Origin: an uncultured Acetatifactor sp.
GTDB lineage: Bacteria > Bacillota > Clostridia > Lachnospirales > Lachnospiraceae
DNA: 41,034 nt
Assembly: GCA_934394665.1 (NCBI GenBank)
Contig: CAKRRS010000016.1
Span: forward strand, 1 to 41,034
Direction of reading: 5' to 3'
Part shown: positions 7,254 to 16,282 of the stretch, in pieces
Layout of the letters: the number at the start of each line of letters is the position of its first letter
Numbering within the stretch: position 1 is the first letter of the stretch
Program-made: the position numbers and the translations under genes
Notes under the pieces: generated by a model
The model's input: only the letters and a program-made list of their open reading frames with translations
The model's database searches: none
What the model was told of the DNA's origin: nothing

Positions 7254-9800
7254 ATGGCATGTTACGGTCAATTATTACTATCATGTGGAGGCGGTGTCAT
7301 TGACCATGCAAAGCAGGTCGAAAGACAAGACGGCGCAACCTTGGTAATCGGTCTGGGCGGTACTGGATCCGATGCTGTTATGAAATTGAAAAAAGAAGTG
7401 TTCAAACAGTTAAAACCGGATGATGAACAAACTGCAATTCCTACCTACGCGGCTATCAAATATCTCATCGTGGATTCCGATGATTCCAAGATTGATGCAC
7501 AGACGGGAAGATTTACAGACATTGATAGAAATACAGAATATTTTGACTTATCTCATTGCAATATTAGGGAAATTTTCAGAACAGGTGAATTACTGAAAAA
7601 AAGACCGGAATTTTATTGGTTGAATTATGAGCATATGGCTATTAATCAGGCACGGGTGAGTTACGGGGGGATCCGGCAGATAGGGAGACTCCGGCTGGTA
7701 GATCAGGCGCTTGCATTGTATGAAAAAATCAAGAGTGAAATGCAGAGCGCGCTCAGCTTCTGCGACAATGGAAAATTGACAGTACATATCTGTACAGGAC
7801 TTTGTGGAGGTACCGGAAGCGGAACTTTTTTGGATGTCTGTTATCTGGTCAGGCTGGCGTTACAGGAAATAGAAAAGGAAGACGCAACGGTCTGTGGTTA
7901 TTTTTTTATGCCGGATGTGAATTTGTCTGTACCGGAAATGATGTGTAGCTCTTTGCTTTCCCAATATATCAAAGTAAATGGGTATGCTGCTCTTCAGGAA
8001 CTGGATTATTGCATGAATTTTGCCAATAATAAGGATAGTTTCCGGATGAATTATGGTTTTACTAAGGTGGATTTCAAGACACAACCGGTCGATATGTGCT
8101 ATCTGATTTCTGCCATGGACTCTGAGGGGAATAGAATAGATAATGGCTATTGTTATGCGATGAATCTTGTTACAAATCACATCATAAACTTTATGGCTAA
8201 GAATTTTGAAGATTTGTGTGAGACGGAGAAAAATAGTGGTAAGTCTTTAGCGGAATCTGTTTCTGAGTGGAATTGCCTTCGTGCAGGAATAGCTCTACAG
8301 CATGGAGCGAACGTAAATTATAACATATTCGGTGTAGCAATTGCAGAAATACCTTATACCGAGATAAATACCTATTTGGGGGCAAGATTATTTGAGTATA
8401 TTCGCCTGATGTATAACGAAATTCCGACTGAAAAGGAAAGAGAGGAATTCTTGATCAAAAACCAGTTGCAGTATGAAGATCTGTGCAAATCCTTGACTTC
8501 CAACTGTCCGGGTGCGGTGAATTTCCCGGCAAGCTATGATGCGAAAATGTACAAAGCAAGAGGCAATGCAGTGTTCGTACAGTGCGCAGCAGATTTCCTG
8601 GCATCGAACAAGGGGGAGATGGAGAAGAAGCTTTGCACGATGACGGAAGAAATTACGGAATTCAATATTCCAAAGAAAAGCACCTCGCTGATCAGTAGAA
8701 CCTATAAAGCACTGTGTGACTCCTTTGTGATAAATCTGGATTTCGGTCCGTTTTATGCCAAGAGAATGTTATTTGGCGGTAACAATCAGAATCTAATCCG
8801 TGCTGTGGACGGTTATATTGTAAAGAATAATGAAAATCTCGTACATGAGCTTTGCCAGAGTCAACTTAGAGATGACGAGTATGAACAGGCGAAGAAATGT
8901 ATGGATTTGGCAGACATCCCGAGTGAGAAGAAGTGCATGGAAGAATACTTGAATGCACTGAACAACCTGTATGTACATCGTTATAGGATAGAACAGTTCA
9001 AGACCATGGGGAATCTCCTGGAGCAGTATAAAAGTCAGTTGATAACACTGGATCACAACTTTTTCGCAGTGTTGACCCAGATGCTGGATACTTTGAGAAA
9101 TACCTTTGCAGAGAATGCGAGAGTGTTATCTGATGGTGCTAGAGAAGGTAATCCTAGTATCTGTAAGATTTTGTCGGTGAAAGACATAAAGGTGGATTTG
9201 GACAAAGTAGTTGAAAACCTGGACTTAAATCAGACACTATATTCGCTGATGATTGATCTGCTCGAAAAATATGAGAAATGGATCAATCAGGATGAAAATG
9301 AAATCACCAAGATGATCTCTGATTTTATTCTGGGACAGTTCCGGTCAGCGACCAAGAAGACGATGACAGATTATCTGAAAGAAAAATTCGGAGTGGATAA
9401 TCCGACAATGCTGGAACAGAAAATCGAGGATGAGATTATCCGGAAAAAATTGTGGAGCAAATCAAAACCTTTGTTCTGGAAAAACTACTTTTACTACAAT
9501 CAAATAGGAGAACAGAATGTTCTGACAGTACCATATGATGCTTCTGAAATCTGTCATGCGGCCAATGATTTTGCAGCAAAAGAGAGGACTACTATAAGAA
9601 AAATCTACACCGCTGATAGGATGTCTGTTATGAGAACCTGTATCGGACTACCTTTGTATGCTTATCAAGGACTACAGGAATTGGAGAGCGCATATGAGGC
9701 AGATAGCAAACCGGGGCGCCATTTGTACGAAAGAGGAGAAGTTGACTGGAATCAGTTACTGCCGTCGCCAATTCCGGCAAGCTTTCGGGGCAGCTATTAG
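7254..9800 (+). CDS. tubulin/FtsZ-like GTPase, C-terminally truncated paralogue (tub1)
   Basis: The 848-aa protein belongs to the large tubulin-like family (Tubulin_2 / FtsZl type). Nucleotide-binding loops are visible: GLGGTGSD (residues 33-40, T1-like) and the tubulin signature GGTGSG (185-190, T4). YLIVDSD lies between them. It is closely similar over its whole length to the 1126-aa protein at 12842. Similarity stops abruptly after PIPASF, and a stop follows four codons later, so about 280 C-terminal residues are missing. It is also richer in cysteine than its paralogue. The ribosome binding site AAAGGAGG is strong and the upstream promoter has its own operator-like motif. It could be a regulatory or capping partner of the full-length protein, or a decaying duplicate; the intact GTP-binding loops favour function. 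Confidence 0.8.
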   Translation: MACYGQLLLSCGGGVIDHAKQVERQDGATLVIGLGGTGSDAVMKLKKEVFKQLKPDDEQTAIPTYAAIKYLIVDSDDSKIDAQTGRFTDIDRNTEYFDLSHCNIREIFRTGELLKKRPEFYWLNYEHMAINQARVSYGGIRQIGRLRLVDQALALYEKIKSEMQSALSFCDNGKLTVHICTGLCGGTGSGTFLDVCYLVRLALQEIEKEDATVCGYFFMPDVNLSVPEMMCSSLLSQYIKVNGYAALQELDYCMNFANNKDSFRMNYGFTKVDFKTQPVDMCYLISAMDSEGNRIDNGYCYAMNLVTNHIINFMAKNFEDLCETEKNSGKSLAESVSEWNCLRAGIALQHGANVNYNIFGVAIAEIPYTEINTYLGARLFEYIRLMYNEIPTEKEREEFLIKNQLQYEDLCKSLTSNCPGAVNFPASYDAKMYKARGNAVFVQCAADFLASNKGEMEKKLCTMTEEITEFNIPKKSTSLISRTYKALCDSFVINLDFGPFYAKRMLFGGNNQNLIRAVDGYIVKNNENLVHELCQSQLRDDEYEQAKKCMDLADIPSEKKCMEEYLNALNNLYVHRYRIEQFKTMGNLLEQYKSQLITLDHNFFAVLTQMLDTLRNTFAENARVLSDGAREGNPSICKILSVKDIKVDLDKVVENLDLNQTLYSLMIDLLEKYEKWINQDENEITKMISDFILGQFRSATKKTMTDYLKEKFGVDNPTMLEQKIEDEIIRKKLWSKSKPLFWKNYFYYNQIGEQNVLTVPYDASEICHAANDFAAKERTTIRKIYTADRMSVMRTCIGLPLYAYQGLQELESAYEADSKPGRHLYERGEVDWNQLLPSPIPASFRGSY

Positions 9801-9961
9801 GTCTATTGAATGAAAGTATTTGGTGCAAAATGCAAAACATTGAACTATAAAATGAAAAATGAGATACAAGGAAAGAAACTCGCCGGTGTTAAACGAGAAA
9901 GTAAGGGAGGAACTGAGAAAAAAGGGGAGACTGGAAAACTGATAAAGCAGATAGAAGACCG

Positions 9962-9990
9962 AAAAGATCCCAAACTACTTGGGATCTTTT
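9962..9990. terminator. bidirectional terminator overlapping the 3' end of the XRE gene
   Basis: A 12-bp perfect stem (AAAAGATCCCAA with TTGGGATCTTTT) with a 5-nt loop has T-runs on both strands. The XRE stop codon (9975-9977, minus strand) lies in the loop. It can serve both tub1 and the XRE gene. Confidence 0.85.
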
Positions 9991-10241
9991 TCGGTATCCG
10001 TATAGGAGATACCCTGGAACAGGGTATTATAATCCACATCTAAAATTGTCTTAAGAGCGGCAAGCTCTGTCACTCTGATATTATAGGTACCGCATTCTAT
10101 CTGAGAATAAATACTTCTTGAAATATTGATTCCAAGAAGCTGCATTCTAGCTACGATTTGCTCCTGGGTAATCTTCTTCTCCTTTCGGAGAACACGAAGA
10201 TTGTGACCGAGAGTAACATTTGATTTTATTTTTTGAGACAT
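9975..10241 (-). CDS. XRE-family helix-turn-helix transcriptional regulator
   Basis: This 88-aa single-domain DNA-binding protein has the layout of the Cro/C1 HTH fold: LGHNLRVLRKEKKITQEQIVARMQLLGINISRSIYSQIECGTYNIRVTELAALKTILDVDYNTLF, with the turn and recognition helix around residues 22-45. The start ATG has AAGGAAA about 6 nt upstream. It is the only minus-strand gene inside the accessory locus and is divergent from the main operon. GCAAT sites lie in its own promoter, in the main operon promoter and in the tub1 promoter, so it is the obvious candidate for an autoregulated repressor of the locus. That role is inferred from position and motif sharing. Confidence 0.9.
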   Translation of the reverse strand: MSQKIKSNVTLGHNLRVLRKEKKITQEQIVARMQLLGINISRSIYSQIECGTYNIRVTELAALKTILDVDYNTLFQGISYTDTEKDPK

Positions 10242-10322
10242 CCCGATTTCCTTAATCTATATATAAGCCAAATGGCTGGTCATTAGCAATACTGTAATAT
10301 CATTCATTTTAAACTAGCAATT

Positions 10323-10350
10323 ATTATAATTTGCAATATATAGCTTGCAA
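10323..10350 (-). promoter_or_regulatory. promoter of the XRE regulator gene
   Basis: On the minus strand, TTGCAA (plus positions 10345-10350), a 16-bp spacer and a perfect TATAAT (10323-10328) face the XRE gene. GCAAT sites lie on the -35 box and in the spacer, consistent with autorepression. Confidence 0.7.
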
Positions 10351-10466
10351 TGCATAAAAAGTATGATAAATGATAAACAAAAATCGAAATATCAGAAAAA
10401 AATTAATTCTGCAATGTGAATATACAAAAAAAGGTAAAAAATCAAACAATTATAGAAGACTAATTG

Positions 10467-10508
10467 TCCTCCATGTTTTGCAATTTATACATTGCAAAAC
10501 ATGGAGGA
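10467..10508. repeat. 18-bp perfect inverted repeat, candidate operator
   Basis: The arms TCCTCCATGTTTTGCAAT (10467-10484) and its exact reverse complement (10491-10508) flank the 6-nt loop TTATAC. The inner part is the GCAAT-N6-ATTGC motif also found at 7186-7201. There is no T-run after it and it lies upstream of the operon, so an operator is more likely than a terminator. Confidence 0.75.
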
Positions 10509-10520
10509 TTGTGTAATAAT
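10492..10520 (+). promoter_or_regulatory. promoter of the 17-gene main operon
   Basis: TTGCAA (10492-10497), a 17-bp spacer and AATAAT (10515-10520) face the operon. The -35 box lies within the right arm of the inverted repeat, so operator occupancy would block it. The arrangement mirrors the tub1 promoter. Confidence 0.6.
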
Positions 10521-10576
10521 TAATGTTAAATTGATAGAGAAAATAGATACAAAACAGTTATGAGGAGTGGTAAAAA

Positions 10577-10969
10577 ATGACGGTATATTTATGGATACTC
10601 AGTGGAATTGTATTGCTCATATTTCTTGTATGGTTTTTCTTTGGTCGGCAGGAACTTGCGAGAATTTCTAATCTGATCATAGATCTGGTACTTGTCGTGG
10701 CCATGTGTGTCGTATTTGGGTTAATCATCTATTTCCAATTACAAGATAAAAATACAGAGGGAGAACTTCATCCGGTAGTGGAAACGGTGGTACCAGAAAC
10801 CATTGTGCCGGAACCTATCGTAATCGAACCGATTGTGGTGGAACCCAAACAGCAGGAGACAACGGTGGCAGAGACTCCGGAACCTGTACAGGAGACCGGG
10901 GAGGTCACAGTGTCAGGTAATGCTGCGCAGCCGGTGACGCAAACCCCGGATGCTACAGGTGCCCGGTAG
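10577..10969 (+). CDS. small membrane protein with Pro/Glu-rich tail
   Basis: The 130-aa protein has two predicted transmembrane helices (about residues 5-22 and 36-54) separated by a short basic loop. A low-complexity extension follows, rich in Pro, Glu, Val and Thr (repeats such as PETIVPEPIVIEPIVVEP). The tail resembles an extended spacer or docking segment. It is the first gene of the main operon, with GAGGAG upstream, 39 bp before the anchored vWA protein. I recognise no family; a scaffold or membrane anchor for the vWA protein is a guess. Confidence 0.75.
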   Translation: MTVYLWILSGIVLLIFLVWFFFGRQELARISNLIIDLVLVVAMCVVFGLIIYFQLQDKNTEGELHPVVETVVPETIVPEPIVIEPIVVEPKQQETTVAETPEPVQETGEVTVSGNAAQPVTQTPDATGAR

Positions 10970-11008
10970 AAAACGGAATCACATACAGAGTAAAGAGAGG
11001 AAAATGAA

Positions 11009-12817
11009 ATGAAGAACTTAAGAAGATATGTTGGGGTCTGCCTGGCAGTACTCCTGATGCTTACGGGAGTGCTGGTAAACAGTACGATGGTACAGGCAGC
11101 GGAGACCGATGACCATCGAATGAATGTTGTATTTGTACTGGATCAGAGCGGCTCCATGGCGAAGACTGATGCGAATGCGCTGCGCTATGAGGCGGTGGAT
11201 CTGTTCCTGGGGCTGGCTACAGAAACCGGCAATTATATGGGAGCAGTCGTATTTGATGATTCCATCGTTTTACAGAGAGATATCACGGAGATTAGCGGCA
11301 AGGAGAGCAAACAGGAGCTTTCTGACAGTATTAAAGCAGCGAAAAGCTTTGGAGATACCAATATCGGAATGGCGATAGAACTGGCGACACAGATGCTGCA
11401 GAACTCAGGCAATCCCAATTTGCGTTCCGCAATCGTCCTGCTGTCAGATGGCAATACCGATCTTCCCAAAGATACGACCGGTCAGGCACTGGCAGCTTCG
11501 GAGCAGAGCAAGAAAAATGCCATTGATGCGGCAAGAGCACAGGAAATCAAGATTCATTCGGTATGCCTGAATGCCAATGGCGCTGCAAAGAAACAGGAAT
11601 TGCAGGATATATCTGATGCGACCGGCGGTGTATGCGTAGAAGTAAAAAGCGCAGAAGACCTGAAAGAAGTATTTAATCAATTTTATAACATTATCTATTC
11701 CACAGAGACGATTAACATTGCGGATACCGTGATTCCGGAGAATGGAGAGCTGGAAGTACCGTTTGCGATTCCTGCGATGGGTGTGGAAGAAGCGAATATT
11801 ATCATTAATACGCTGAATCCGGATACCACATATAATCTGCTGAATCCGGATGGGTACGGATATATCCAGTCGGAGATGGATGCAATGTCCATCAAGGCAA
11901 AGACATTTACGGTCATTAAAATTGAGAAACCGAAGTCCGGGGAGTGGATTCTGAAAGTAAGAGGAATCACGGGAGATCAGGTGAAAGTGGATATGGTTTA
12001 CAATGCCAGCATCTCCATTGATCTGACAAGCGGTACGGGCGATTTCACATGGAACGCAGGGGAGAGTGCTGAGGTAACTGCAGTGTTTTCCAATATGGGA
12101 AATATAGTTACCGACGCCAGCATCTATCAGCAATATCCGATTACGATAAAGGCTGTCGATGCATCGGGCGCCACAGCGGTAGAAGAAGTAATGGAAGTGA
12201 AGGATGCTTCTGCGGAAGCAACCGCGGCATTACAGCTTACCAATGATGGAGAATATACCCTCACATCAACTGCTAAAATCGATGACATGACAATCAGTTC
12301 CGTCCCGGTGACGGTAAAGATAGCTGCCGGCACACAGGCAGCCCCTGTGAAAACGGCAGCACCTGCATCTACCACGGAGAAAAAAGGATTAGGCCTGTTG
12401 CCAATCCTGTTGATCGTAGTATTGCTGATTCTGCTCATCATAGCGGTGATCATTCTGCTGAGCAAAAAGCGTGGATCCGGTATTATTCGTGGCAGGATTC
12501 AGTTCTTAGGATACAATGACGGCTATCTGGGAAGTCCGCAGACCTTTGACGGCGCAAAGGGCAAGATGATTCTGAGCAGATATCTGGAATACAGTGAGGA
12601 CGTAGGAGTGGAACTCGGCAGCACTTATCTGAAGGCAGGAGAACGTGACAGCTATATTTATCTGATCTCCCCCAAGGGATATTATACCGATGCCAACCCG
12701 GATGCAAAGAATAAGAAAATACGACTGGATGCTGAGATGGAAGTGCAGGTCAGCAGCGATATTGACTTCGACAAATATTTAAAGATTACTTATATTCCGG
12801 ATGATATGGGATATTAG
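11009..12817 (+). CDS. exported vWA-domain protein with C-terminal membrane anchor and cytoplasmic tail
   Basis: The 602-aa protein has an N-terminal signal peptide (about residues 1-32, ending MVQAA). A von Willebrand factor A domain follows with MIDAS motif DQSGS (residues 45-49), the conserved Thr in GDTNIGMA, and IVLLSDGN. A beta-rich stalk covers about residues 230-440. A Thr/Ala/Pro linker precedes a strong membrane helix (about 463-485, LLPILLIVVLLILLIIAVIILL) and a roughly 110-residue beta-rich cytoplasmic domain. vWA domains bind protein ligands through a divalent metal. The layout suggests a receptor or tether on the outer face of the membrane that passes information inward to the tubulin-like protein encoded 24 bp downstream. 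vWA-tubulin-like linkage is known from the FtsZl-1 system; the direction of signalling is inference. Confidence 0.88.
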   Translation: MKNLRRYVGVCLAVLLMLTGVLVNSTMVQAAETDDHRMNVVFVLDQSGSMAKTDANALRYEAVDLFLGLATETGNYMGAVVFDDSIVLQRDITEISGKESKQELSDSIKAAKSFGDTNIGMAIELATQMLQNSGNPNLRSAIVLLSDGNTDLPKDTTGQALAASEQSKKNAIDAARAQEIKIHSVCLNANGAAKKQELQDISDATGGVCVEVKSAEDLKEVFNQFYNIIYSTETINIADTVIPENGELEVPFAIPAMGVEEANIIINTLNPDTTYNLLNPDGYGYIQSEMDAMSIKAKTFTVIKIEKPKSGEWILKVRGITGDQVKVDMVYNASISIDLTSGTGDFTWNAGESAEVTAVFSNMGNIVTDASIYQQYPITIKAVDASGATAVEEVMEVKDASAEATAALQLTNDGEYTLTSTAKIDDMTISSVPVTVKIAAGTQAAPVKTAAPASTTEKKGLGLLPILLIVVLLILLIIAVIILLSKKRGSGIIRGRIQFLGYNDGYLGSPQTFDGAKGKMILSRYLEYSEDVGVELGSTYLKAGERDSYIYLISPKGYYTDANPDAKNKKIRLDAEMEVQVSSDIDFDKYLKITYIPDDMGY

Positions 12818-12841
12818 AATATACATTAAAGGAGAAGACAA

Positions 12842-15800
12842 ATGGCAACTTATGGACAATTATTAATCGATGCAGGCGGTGGCGTCATCGACCATGGAAA
12901 ACAGTCTGCAAGACAAGATGGCGCAACACTGGTAATCGGTCTGGGCGGCACCGGCTCCGATGCCGTTATGAAGTTGAAAAAAGAAGTGTTCAAACAGTTG
13001 AAACCGGACGATGAGAAAGCGGTGATCCCCATCTATGAGGCTATCAAATATCTGATCGTGGATTCCGATGCTTCCAAGATCAATGCACAGCAGGGACGGC
13101 TTACAGATATTGATAGAAATACAGAATTTTTCGAAATATCCAATTCCAATATCAAGGATACCTTTGGAGCTACGGAAATTCTAAAAAACCGACCGGAATT
13201 GAGTTGGTTGGATTATGAACATATTTCTATTGAACAGGCATCCGCAGGTGCCGGCGGTATCCGGCAGGTAGGTCGATTCTTGTTGGTAGATCAGGCACAG
13301 GCGCTGTACGGTAAAATCAAAAGTGAAATGCAGAGCGCACTTCTCGCGTGCAACAATGGCAAGTTGACGGTACATATCTGCGCAGGTATCTCCGGAGGTA
13401 CCGGAAGCGGTACTTTTCTGGATGTGTGTTATTTGGTAAGGCAGGCACTGCAGGAAATCGGTAAGACGGCAGCAAATGTCTGCGGTTACTTTTTCCTGCC
13501 GGATGTGAATCTGTCGGTACCGGATATAATGAAGAAGGCTTTAACTTCTGATTATATCAAGGTAAATGGGTATGCTGCATTACAAGAACTAGATTATTGC
13601 ATGAACTTTGCTAATAATAAAGACAGTTTCCGTATGAATTATGGTTTTACTGAAGTGGATTTCGCTGAGCAGCCGGTAGATCTTTGCTATCTGATTTCTA
13701 CCACGGATGCATCCGGAAACTGTGTGAAGAATGGCTATAATTATGCGATGGGCGTTGTTACAGACCATATCATCAGTTTCCTGGCAAAAGTAGAGTCACA
13801 AGCCGGTGTGAGGGCAGAAGATGATGGCGGTCAGACATTGGAAGGACATATTTCTAATTTGTGTAAAATTCGTTCAGGAATTGCTCTCCAGAATGGCGCC
13901 AATGTGGATTACAACATTCTCGGTGCATCCATTGCAGAAATGCCATTGTCAGAAATTGCAACCTATCTGGGCGCGAAGCTTTTTGAAAATTTCCAACCAA
14001 TGTATGACAAAGTTCCGACGGAAAAGGAAAGAAATGAATTCCTGGTAAAAAATCAGTTACAGTATGAAGACCTGCGCAAATCCCTGACAGCCAACTGTCC
14101 GGGCGCGGTGAATTTCCCGACAAGCTATGATGCGAAAATGTACAAAGCAAGAGGAAATGCAGCATTTGTACAGCGTGCGTCAGATTTCCTGGCATCCAAC
14201 ATGGGTGAGATGGAGAAGAATCTTCGCACAATGGCGGAAGAAATTACGGAATTCAACATTCCGAAGGAAAGTACTTCTCTGATCAACAGAACTTACAAAG
14301 CATTGTGTGATTCCTTTGTAACAAGCCTGGATTTCGGACCATTTTATGCCAAGAGAATGTTATTTGGCGGTAACAATCAGAATTTGATCCATGCGGTGGA
14401 TGGTTATATTGCGAAGAATAATGAAAATCTGGCACATGAGCTTCGTCAGGGACAGCTGAGAGATGATGAGTATGAACAGGCGAAGATCCGCATGGATTCT
14501 GCAGGTATCCTGAATGAGAAGAAGCGTATGGAAGAATACCTGAATGCGCTGAACAATCTGTATGTACATCATTATAAGGTAGAACAGTTCAAGACCATGG
14601 GGGAACTTCTGGAGCAATATAAAAAGCTGTTGATAAAACTGGATCACAATTTCTTCACAGTGCTGACCCAGATGCTGGAGACTTTGAGAGAGACCTTTGC
14701 TGAGAATGCAAAAGTACTGTCTGAAGGAATCAAAGAAGAGAATACTTATACCTGGAAGATCCTGTCGGTGAAAGACGTTAAAGAGGGACTGGACGAAGTT
14801 GTTAAGAATCTGGATTTGAATCAGACGATGTATACGCTGATGACGGATCTGTTTGATAACTGTAAGAAATGGATCAATCAGGATGAAAATGAAATCAGCA
14901 AACTGATCTCTGATTTTATTCTAAACCAGTTCAATAAGGCTACGAAGAAGACGATGACAGCTTATCTAAAGGAAAAATTTGGTGTGGATAATGCAACGTT
15001 GTTGGCACAGAAGATTGAGGATGAAATTATTCAGAAGGAGCTGTGGAGTAAATCAACGCCATTGTTTTGGAAAACCGCTAGGTATAAAAATGAGGCAGGG
15101 GAAAAGGACACCTTGACAGTGCCGTATGACTCAGCTGAAATCTGCGATGCAGCAAATAACTTTGCGGCAAAAAAAATGATTACTTTGAGAAGGTCTGGAA
15201 TTGTTGACAAGATGTCTGTCATGAGATTCTATAGTGGATTTCCGATGTATGCATATCATGGAATTCAGGAACTGGAAAGGGCATATGAAGCAGATCCGCA
15301 ACCGGGACGGCATTTGTATGAAAGAGGAGAATGTAACTGGAACCTGCTCCTTCCGTCACCAATCCCGGCAAGCTTTAAGACAGGTACACCTATGGAACGA
15401 ATTGAGAAAAAGAACGCGGAATTGATAGCAGAGTTTGAGAGAGCCAAAGAACTGAACATTGTTGTAAAGGATTCAGTCGGCAACTGGGAGATCCTGACGA
15501 CAGAGGATCAGGATATAGAGACAGTGATCAAAGAGGTAACCGGTAGTAAAGATGTTGCTACAATGACTGCTGCAGAACTTCTGACAGCCATAGAAGCTCT
15601 GAAGAAGAATGAAGAAGCGTTGCAGGCACAGACTAAGCCAGTGCGAATTCAACATCAGAAGGCTACAAAGGGATGTGAAGATCTGGTAATGATGGATTTT
15701 TATCTCATGGCGCCGGTATTGAACAAAAAGGTTCATAAGGAACTGGAGAAGAGAGAATTCCTGCATCAGAAGGTAGCTGAATGGGAGAAATTACTGGAAG

Positions 15801-16222
15801 AGAAAAAAATCGGCGGTGCTCAGAAAATGAACTTCTTTAATGCCATTTTTACCGGTGTGATTGTATATGGCAAGAAAATCACATTCACTTATGATGAATT
15901 TGGCATGGAGAAGGTCGTGGAACTGCAGAACAACACGATGCCTTACGGGCAGGCAGGCGCTTATCAGGCATATCTTACTTACGGAACACTGGATGCTGGC
16001 GTAAAACAGAAAATTGCGGCGCTTACCATGGCAAGAATGGATGAAGAGGATTCAGCGGAAGTACGTGCGGCAGTAGACGGACTGAATGCGAAGATGTCCC
16101 AGAGGATTGCGGGTTATCTGAGCTCCTATGAAGGAGATCTGAAACAAAAAGAAATGGAGAGCTTCTACCAGGAATTCATGAAAGCCTTCCAGAACTTCAA
16201 GGTCACAAATGATTATTTATAA
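12842..16222 (+). CDS. full-length tubulin/FtsZ-like GTPase (tub2)
   Basis: The 1126-aa cytoplasmic protein is of the Tubulin_2/FtsZl type, far longer than FtsZ (about 380 aa). The N-terminal Rossmann-like part has T1-like GLGGTGSD (residues 33-40), YLIVDSD, and the tubulin signature GGTGSG (185-190). The central part is largely helical. The C-terminal part after about residue 850, absent from the tub1 paralogue, starts with charged helices (IEKKNAELIAEFERAKEL) and ends with likely coiled-coil segments. The ribosome binding site AAAGGAGA is good. This family is predicted to form GTP-dependent filaments for membrane remodelling. A stable intra-operon hairpin follows the gene. Family assignment is strong from the loops and operon context; filament formation is untested here. 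Confidence 0.87.
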   Translation: MATYGQLLIDAGGGVIDHGKQSARQDGATLVIGLGGTGSDAVMKLKKEVFKQLKPDDEKAVIPIYEAIKYLIVDSDASKINAQQGRLTDIDRNTEFFEISNSNIKDTFGATEILKNRPELSWLDYEHISIEQASAGAGGIRQVGRFLLVDQAQALYGKIKSEMQSALLACNNGKLTVHICAGISGGTGSGTFLDVCYLVRQALQEIGKTAANVCGYFFLPDVNLSVPDIMKKALTSDYIKVNGYAALQELDYCMNFANNKDSFRMNYGFTEVDFAEQPVDLCYLISTTDASGNCVKNGYNYAMGVVTDHIISFLAKVESQAGVRAEDDGGQTLEGHISNLCKIRSGIALQNGANVDYNILGASIAEMPLSEIATYLGAKLFENFQPMYDKVPTEKERNEFLVKNQLQYEDLRKSLTANCPGAVNFPTSYDAKMYKARGNAAFVQRASDFLASNMGEMEKNLRTMAEEITEFNIPKESTSLINRTYKALCDSFVTSLDFGPFYAKRMLFGGNNQNLIHAVDGYIAKNNENLAHELRQGQLRDDEYEQAKIRMDSAGILNEKKRMEEYLNALNNLYVHHYKVEQFKTMGELLEQYKKLLIKLDHNFFTVLTQMLETLRETFAENAKVLSEGIKEENTYTWKILSVKDVKEGLDEVVKNLDLNQTMYTLMTDLFDNCKKWINQDENEISKLISDFILNQFNKATKKTMTAYLKEKFGVDNATLLAQKIEDEIIQKELWSKSTPLFWKTARYKNEAGEKDTLTVPYDSAEICDAANNFAAKKMITLRRSGIVDKMSVMRFYSGFPMYAYHGIQELERAYEADPQPGRHLYERGECNWNLLLPSPIPASFKTGTPMERIEKKNAELIAEFERAKELNIVVKDSVGNWEILTTEDQDIETVIKEVTGSKDVATMTAAELLTAIEALKKNEEALQAQTKPVRIQHQKATKGCEDLVMMDFYLMAPVLNKKVHKELEKREFLHQKVAEWEKLLEEKKIGGAQKMNFFNAIFTGVIVYGKKITFTYDEFGMEKVVELQNNTMPYGQAGAYQAYLTYGTLDAGVKQKIAALTMARMDEEDSAEVRAAVDGLNAKMSQRIAGYLSSYEGDLKQKEMESFYQEFMKAFQNFKVTNDYL

Positions 16223-16231
16223 GAAGTAACA

Positions 16232-16267
16232 CTGACAAGGGTGTCCCGTTAGGGACGCCCTTATCAG
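16232..16267 (+). other. stable intra-operon RNA hairpin
   Basis: An 11-bp stem (AAGGGTGTCCC with GGGACGCCCTT, one G-U pair) with a GTTA loop is extended by CTGA/TCAG after a 1x1 mismatch. There is no T-run, and the next ribosome binding site follows. It looks like an mRNA processing or stability element that separates expression of the tubulin-like gene from downstream genes. Confidence 0.6.
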
Positions 16268-16282
16268 GAATAAGGAAAAAGT

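Larger units (their letters stand above)
10242..10576. other. 335-bp divergent regulatory intergenic region with repeated GCAAT motifs
   Basis: This A/T-rich spacer between the XRE gene and the main operon holds GCAAT at 10286, 10317, 10333, 10347, 10411 and 10480, and ATTGC at 10491. Two TTGCAAT copies (10331, 10345) start 14 bp apart. It also holds both divergent promoters and the 18-bp inverted repeat. I see no gene in it. Confidence 0.75.

Noticed and set aside
9810..10043. 77-codon open frame downstream of tub1 that could look like a remnant of its lost C-terminal part
   Set aside because: It has no similarity to the corresponding part of the full-length paralogue, lacks a ribosome binding site and overlaps the XRE gene and its terminator.
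10467..10508. Reading the 18-bp inverted repeat as a transcription terminator
   Set aside because: No T-run follows and it sits between divergent promoters; the shared GCAAT-N6-ATTGC core at 7186 supports an operator instead.
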